Shown here one piece after another: positions 44,645 to 48,170 of a stretch of 48,170 nucleotides of DNA. The notes under the pieces are model-generated. The model had not been told where the DNA came from. It searched no databases and was given only the letters and a program-made list of their open reading frames with translations. The DNA is from Pseudomonadota bacterium (GTDB lineage: Bacteria > Pseudomonadota > Gammaproteobacteria > Burkholderiales > Nitrosomonadaceae): contig JAFEEI010000046.1 in assembly GCA_018241205.1 (NCBI GenBank), forward strand, positions 1 through 48,170. Reading direction: 5' to 3'. The first letter of the stretch is position 1, and each line of letters opens with the position of its first letter. Made by a program: the position numbers and the translations under genes.

Positions 44645-45310
44645 TTACTGGAAATAATTGTGCAAAGGCGCTTTGATACAGAGCTGAACTTGTTTCCTGA
44701 CACCCACTTTTTTATAGATTGACGACAATTGATTGCGGACGGATTTTTCCGTGATTGATAGTTGCCGTCCAATTTCCTTTGCCGACAAACCCTTGCATGC
44801 AAGAGAAGCAACGCGGCTTTCAGTTCTGCTCAACTTAAAGCAATCGGTTGTTGGATGATTGTCAGACAAGGCTGGCGGTTTAGCCAAACTGGGTTGTGCA
44901 CGTTTTACCGGTAATGTACTGTGATTCAACCACTTCTTTCCGGCATAAATTGCAGTGATGGCATTCAGCAATAACTTGCATGAACTGTACTTGCTGACAA
45001 TACCTGCCGTACTTGGCGGCAACATTTGCAATGGCGGTTGCCGCTCTTCATTTGAAGATAGAATTAAAACCTTACTTTCCGGAATTTGGCGCTGCAACCT
45101 GGAAAAATTTTCCATACCGTGACCTTCGATCAGCTGCAAATCCATCAAAATGACATCGGGTTGATGTTGCCTCACCAAAAACAGCAAATCGTGTATGCAA
45201 TCGGTAGCAGCAATTAGATTAACTGAAGCATGATTATCAAAGAACGCGTATAACCCCATCCGGACAAGATCGGAACTTTCTATCACCAGAATACGGATTT
45301 TGTGCTGCAT
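44645..45310 (-). CDS. NarL/LuxR-type response regulator with degenerate receiver
   Basis: A 221-aa regulator. The receiver keeps the central Asp57 in ILMDLQL but the acidic pair is reduced to E11-S12-S13 (IESSDLV), which would weaken Mg2+ binding, so it may be controlled by ligand or dimerisation. The DNA-binding part is standard: LSRTESRVASLACKGLSAKE and SVRNQLSSIYKKVGVRKQ, a LuxR-type helix-turn-helix. It points toward the end of the 6-TM kinase gene. Its upstream region contains the second palindrome and the remnant of a kinase gene, so it was probably divergent from that lost kinase. Confidence 0.9.
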   Translation of the reverse strand: MQHKIRILVIESSDLVRMGLYAFFDNHASVNLIAATDCIHDLLFLVRQHQPDVILMDLQLIEGHGMENFSRLQRQIPESKVLILSSNEERQPPLQMLPPSTAGIVSKYSSCKLLLNAITAIYAGKKWLNHSTLPVKRAQPSLAKPPALSDNHPTTDCFKLSRTESRVASLACKGLSAKEIGRQLSITEKSVRNQLSSIYKKVGVRKQVQLCIKAPLHNYFQ

Positions 45311-45536
45311 CTTCTATTCATCAGCCTTTATTATGTGTTTCCGGAATCATCATTGTCTAAGCCGCCTGTCAGTTCACTAAAACTCAATGCTGTTATAAGG
45401 TAGCAGACCTCTGCAAAATGCCGCGAATTTATCATTTCTGTTGATTCTCATGTCATTTGACGGGTCGACAGATTACGCTTCATCTGTCGGTTTATTATGG
45501 TTAAGATACTGATCAATTAGTAGGCTACACAGGTAG

Positions 45537-45552
45537 TACTACAACTGTAGTA
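45537..45552. promoter_or_regulatory. Second copy of the palindrome, upstream of the LuxR-type regulator
   Basis: TACTACA-AC-TGTAGTA, a perfect 7-2-7 palindrome in GGTAGTACTACAACTGTAG, matching the 42253 site with one base difference over 21. It sits about 230 bases before the start of the LuxR-type regulator, and 20-25 bases before the kinase-tail remnant. Confidence 0.6.
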
Positions 45553-45573
45553 GTTGGAATAGATACTGATCGC

Positions 45574-45625
45574 AAGGAAATCTCACCGGATTCCCTGATC
45601 ATAAAAGCTCAGCAAGTAGCTTTAT
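45574..45625 (+). pseudogene. C-terminal remnant of a second hybrid kinase gene
   Basis: On the plus strand, about 50 bases match the end of the 6-TM kinase gene (44158-44207) at roughly four of five positions, and translate as KEISPDSLIIKAQQVAL beside KGIAPDSLIAKVQEAVS. The matching palindrome and leader (45520-45560) come directly before it. The middle of the gene is gone: promoter and tail were left by a large internal deletion. Confidence 0.7.
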
Positions 45626-46350
45626 TCAGGTACACCACACGAGCGAGTGGGTGAAGAAATAATCCCCAGCAGTTGCCCCGTCTTGGCAAAATGGCATTGC
45701 AGACCGTATAAATCGATCACTCCGAACCGGCTGTACAATCTAGACAAATAGCGCCGCGTATTGGCGGGATTGATTCCCAGTATTCTCGCCACTTTCCAGG
45801 GCGCATTGCCTTGCATCGCAAGGCGTAACACATCAAATTCGCGTTCAGTAATGCTTAAATCAGCAGCAGTAACGGATAAGGGCCGATCGCGCAGCAACGA
45901 ATCAATGCTTGGCGGTTGTTCAATGCATTCTATCGGTGTTATCTCCGACGGCAGCCAGACACCTCCTCCTATTGCACGCTGAATGGCTTCCAGCATGACT
46001 TCCACAGAAGCTGCCTTAGGAACAAATGATGCGGCGCCTACCTTTAAGATTTTCTCCACCGCATTTTTACTGATAAATTCACCTGAAATTACAATGACAG
46101 GAATGGGTCTTTCCATATCGCAGACTGCTCTAAGAACATCCAAGCCGAATTTCCCGTTGATCTCGCCTCCAACTTCCCACGGAAGTTTCAAATCGAGAAA
46201 AACCAGATCCGGAATTTCCGCCTTCAGAATCTGAAGCCCATCTTGCGCAGCAGCTGCTTCCAGAACTTCCGCTTCTTGATGTATTTGCAGAATTAAACCC
46301 TTTATACCTAAACGAATCATACTATGGTCATCAATCAGCAAAATTCTCAT
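45622..46350 (-). CDS. NarL/LuxR-type response regulator
   Basis: A 242-aa regulator with an intact receiver: D7-D8 (LLIDDHS), phospho-acceptor D53 in FLDLKLP, and VPKAAS for the conserved Lys. An unusually long loop (WEVGGEINGKFG, ~60-72) follows the Asp. The C-terminal helix-turn-helix (LSITEREFDVLRLAMQG, WKVARILGINPANTRRYLSR) resembles the LuxR type with a shortened middle. Upstream (46351-46500) is a gap that probably carries its promoter. It may be the partner of the 6-TM kinase or of its lost copy; no direct evidence. Confidence 0.9.
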   Translation of the reverse strand: MRILLIDDHSMIRLGIKGLILQIHQEAEVLEAAAAQDGLQILKAEIPDLVFLDLKLPWEVGGEINGKFGLDVLRAVCDMERPIPVIVISGEFISKNAVEKILKVGAASFVPKAASVEVMLEAIQRAIGGGVWLPSEITPIECIEQPPSIDSLLRDRPLSVTAADLSITEREFDVLRLAMQGNAPWKVARILGINPANTRRYLSRLYSRFGVIDLYGLQCHFAKTGQLLGIISSPTRSCGVPE

Positions 46351-46500
46351 ATTTTCGTGTTTCCCGGATAAAAATAGCGCTGGTAATCAAAATAATTATT
46401 TTTCAACACGATAGAAAATAATTCTATGACTTTTCTCACTCATAGTAAGATTAAAGTACATCAATAGGATAAAAGCAATCAACAATCACAGGAGTCGCGC

Positions 46501-46757
46501 ATGAATCACAACCCCGTCGGATGGTTTGAGATTTACGTGCAGGATATGGACCGGGCCAAGCGCTTTTATGAATCGGTTTTTCAAATACAGCTGGAGCAAT
46601 TGAATAGTCCTGCAGATATGCTGATCGAGCTTCGGAGTTTTCCCATGAGCAAGGATCAAATGGGCGCGTCGGGGCGCTGGTCAGGATGAAAGACAGGCCG
46701 TCCGGCGGGAATTGCGTGCTGGTCTATTTTTCCTGTAAGGATTACGCGGTGGAAGCT
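46501..46757 (+). pseudogene. Truncated, frameshifted VOC-superfamily (PhnB/glyoxalase-like) gene
   Basis: The start MNHNPVGWFEIYVQDMDRAK, with GGAG upstream, is typical of VOC-type proteins of ~130 aa. The first frame ends at 46689 after GASGRWSG. The next frame continues as GALVRMKDRPSGGNCVLVYF, then SCKDYAVEAS, so a one- or two-base shift at ~46670 broke it. At ~46757 the homology stops where GC-rich DNA begins, and about 50 C-terminal residues are missing. Both the frameshift and the junction make it non-functional. Confidence 0.8.
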
Positions 46758-46987
46758 TCGCCCTTGTACCCCCTCCGGCTATCCGTCCACCATCCATTGC
46801 AGACCATCCACGCCAGTGTCCAGATCGCGAGCCAATGTAGGAAGGCCAAGTTGACCACGACCGCGTCCAGCGCGATGACGAAGAACCTCAGCAGCGCCGC
46901 GATCAACGTTGCTTGCCCACGATGCCGCACCACTGGCTCTGAGGCATCCTTCAGGTGGGTGGCGACAATGCCCGGTTTGATCGACAT
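46757..46987 (-). pseudogene. N-terminal fragment of an MFS (EmrB/QacA-type) transporter
   Basis: ATG 46987 overlaps the stop of the ADH frame (TGATG). It reads ATLIAALLRFFVIALDAVVVN, the first span of 14-TM drug/proton antiporters, then shifts frame (LPTLARDLDTGVDGLQWMVD) and stops at TAG. The rest is cut at the junction with the VOC pseudogene. Confidence 0.7.
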
Positions 46988-47922
46988 CACGGCATCAACA
47001 GCGTCTTGATGGCGCGGCGTTCGTCCATGGCCCGGTAGCCCTCGGCCACCTGCGCCAGCGGCAGGGTCAGGTCGAACACCTGGCCGGGATGGATTTTGCC
47101 GTCCAGCGTGAGGTCGATCAGGTGCGGCAGGTACTGGCGTACCGGAGCCGGGCCGCCGTGCAGATGCACATGCTCGAAGAACAGTTCCTCGCCCTTGAGC
47201 AGCACCCCATGCGGCACGCCCACGTAGCCCACATGGCCGCCCACGCGCGTGGCGTGGATGGCTTGCCACAGCGATTCCTGCGTGCCCACGCAGTCGACGC
47301 GCAGTCGACGCCCAGGCCGTCCGTCATGTCCTGGATGCGGGCCACACCCTCATCGCCGCGTTCTTCCACGATGTCGGTGGCGCCAAAGCTGCGTGCCAGT
47401 TGCTGGCGCGTCGCATGGCGGCTCATGGCGATGATGCGCCCGACACCCATCTGCCTGGCGGAAAGCACAGCCAGCAATCCCACCGCGTCATCGCCCACCA
47501 CGGCTACGGTGGAGCCGGGCTGCACCTCGGCTGCCGCCGCACCGAACCAGCCCGTGCCCATCACGTCGGACAAGGCCAGCAGATCAGGCAGCATCTCTTG
47601 TGAAGGCATCAGCGGCGTGGCAACCAGCGTACCGTCGGCCAGCGGTACACGCAGCAGCGGCGCCTGCGCGCCACCGACAAATTCGGCCTGCCGGCATGAC
47701 GTTGTGCACGGCACTGCCGACTTCCTCGACCACGCCACAATATTCATGACCCATCGGCGTGGGAGCGGACGTGGTTTGGATGCCCCGGTACGGCCACAGG
47801 TCGGAGCCGCAAACACAGGTAGCGGCGATACGCACGATGGCGTCGGTGGGTTTGAGAATGGTCGGGACGGGCCGCTTCTCGAAGCGGATGTCGCGCGGCC
47901 CGTAGAGCATGGTGGCTTGCAT
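46987..47922 (-). pseudogene. Zinc-dependent alcohol dehydrogenase pseudogene
   Basis: Medium-chain ADH read in three frames. Start MQATMLYGPRDIRFEKRPVP at 47922, with catalytic-zinc Cys in TCVCGSDLWPYRG and MGHEYCGVV. At ~47688-47694 the frame jumps from HNVMPAG to RQAEFV: the structural-zinc lobe (~50 residues) has been deleted. The Rossmann part GSTVAVVGDDAVGLLAVLSA follows in the second frame. An 11-base tandem duplication at 47289-47310 shifts it again to GTQESLWQAIHATRVGGHVG and a normal C-terminus. Two independent lesions argue for true decay rather than a single sequencing error. Confidence 0.85.
47289..47310. repeat. 11-base tandem duplication in the ADH pseudogene
   Basis: CGCAGTCGACG occurs twice in a row; one copy would restore the GLGVDCVGTQE reading. 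It directly explains the second frameshift. Confidence 0.85.
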
Positions 47923-47924
47923 GG

Positions 47925-48170
47925 TTATTTCTTCTCCAAGGTCAGGGTGACAAGGTGGCGCTCCAGCGCTTCATGGGCACGGCGGGCCATATCGGCATCC
48001 ACGCGCTCGGCCAGCACCTGAGTGAGTTGACGCAACTGGCCTGCCGTGATACCAACGTTCATACTGATGCGCATGTGCGCCTGCAATTGCGGTTCGGTGC
48101 CGGGCAGCGCGGACAGCATGCCCACGGTAGCCAGCTCGCGGCTTTGCCAGTCGAGGTTGTCGCGCTCGAA
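47925..48170 (-). CDS. Carboxymuconolactone decarboxylase-family protein (partial, N-terminus beyond window)
   Basis: The frame enters from the right edge (FERDNLDWQSRELATVG) and stops at 47925, two bases before the ADH start. The sequence MLSALPGTEPQLQAHMRISM and NVGITAGQLRQLTQVLAE is the typical C-terminal half of CMD/AhpD-like proteins, which bind small carbonyl compounds or act as peroxide reductases. No Cys is in the visible part, so it is not an AhpD-type redox enzyme. It is high in GC like the ADH pseudogene and was the first gene of a CMD-ADH-MFS operon. It has no lesion in the visible part. Confidence 0.8.
   Translation of the reverse strand, partial: FERDNLDWQSRELATVGMLSALPGTEPQLQAHMRISMNVGITAGQLRQLTQVLAERVDADMARRAHEALERHLVTLTLEKK

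Noticed and set aside
44080-44676. 198-codon plus-strand frame after the 6-TM kinase
   Set aside because: It begins inside the kinase gene in another frame and then runs through intergenic DNA; no ribosome site and no protein-like pattern.
46753-46758. HindIII site (AAGCTT) at the composition junction as a sign of cloning
   Set aside because: A six-base site occurs often by chance; the decay of genes on the right side fits natural history as well. Kept only as a reason to check read coverage.
46742-47269. 175-codon minus-strand frame across the ADH/MFS remnants
   Set aside because: Its first part is an out-of-frame reading of the ADH gene; only the final ~75 residues correspond to the MFS fragment, reported separately.

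Overview
The window looks like chromosomal DNA of a mid-GC betaproteobacterium. The coding style, the glucokinase/alpha-glucan phosphorylase pair, the YjgR/HerA-type ATPase and the PII-like protein would fit a Nitrosomonadaceae-type organism. That assignment is inference; no rRNA or other marker gene is present, and I saw no tRNA, rRNA or CRISPR array.

Bases 1-15,400 (all minus strand) are the structural operon of an extracellular contractile injection system (eCIS; Afp/PVC-like phage-tail particle). In transcription order it encodes: sheath, two gp19-like tube proteins, a 54-aa DUF5908-like protein, a LysM-tailed Afp7-like protein, a VgrG/Afp8-like spike, a PAAR tip, gp25, a 1279-aa Afp11-like baseplate protein, a fibre-like protein, a small helical-repeat protein, a 1033-aa Afp12-like baseplate protein and a tape-measure protein cut by the window edge. 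The AAA+ ATPase and any effector genes would lie beyond base 1.

Bases 15,582-23,037 hold a three-gene signalling operon: a 1213-aa hybrid kinase with two kinase cores, a lone receiver, and a 1122-aa REC-REC-PAS-GAF-PAS-GGDEF-EAL protein. It has its own consensus sigma70 promoter and sits inside the eCIS locus, because the Afp16-like (DUF4255) cap protein and an eCIS-type unknown protein lie just upstream (23,423-24,913). Further upstream is a decayed caspase-like protease gene (25,431-26,119), next to a small gene and a MITE. The simplest reading is an injection particle whose production is tied to a phosphorelay and c-di-GMP.

Bases 26,800-35,941 are mixed: a PII-like regulator, a small membrane protein, a LysR regulator, three envelope or secreted unknowns, a second MITE, a HerA/YjgR ATPase, glucokinase and alpha-glucan phosphorylase. 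Bases 35,955-40,451 encode a DevBCA/MacAB-type ABC exporter with its own outer-membrane channel.

Bases 40,812-46,350 form a second signalling island: a five-repeat secreted protein, a 97-aa Gly/Asp/His-rich secreted protein, a 6-TM hybrid kinase, two NarL/LuxR regulators, and a remnant of a second kinase copy that keeps the same promoter-proximal palindrome. From about 46,757 the composition changes to GC-rich DNA carrying a decayed CMD-ADH-MFS operon that truncates a VOC-family gene: either a transfer scar or an assembly join.
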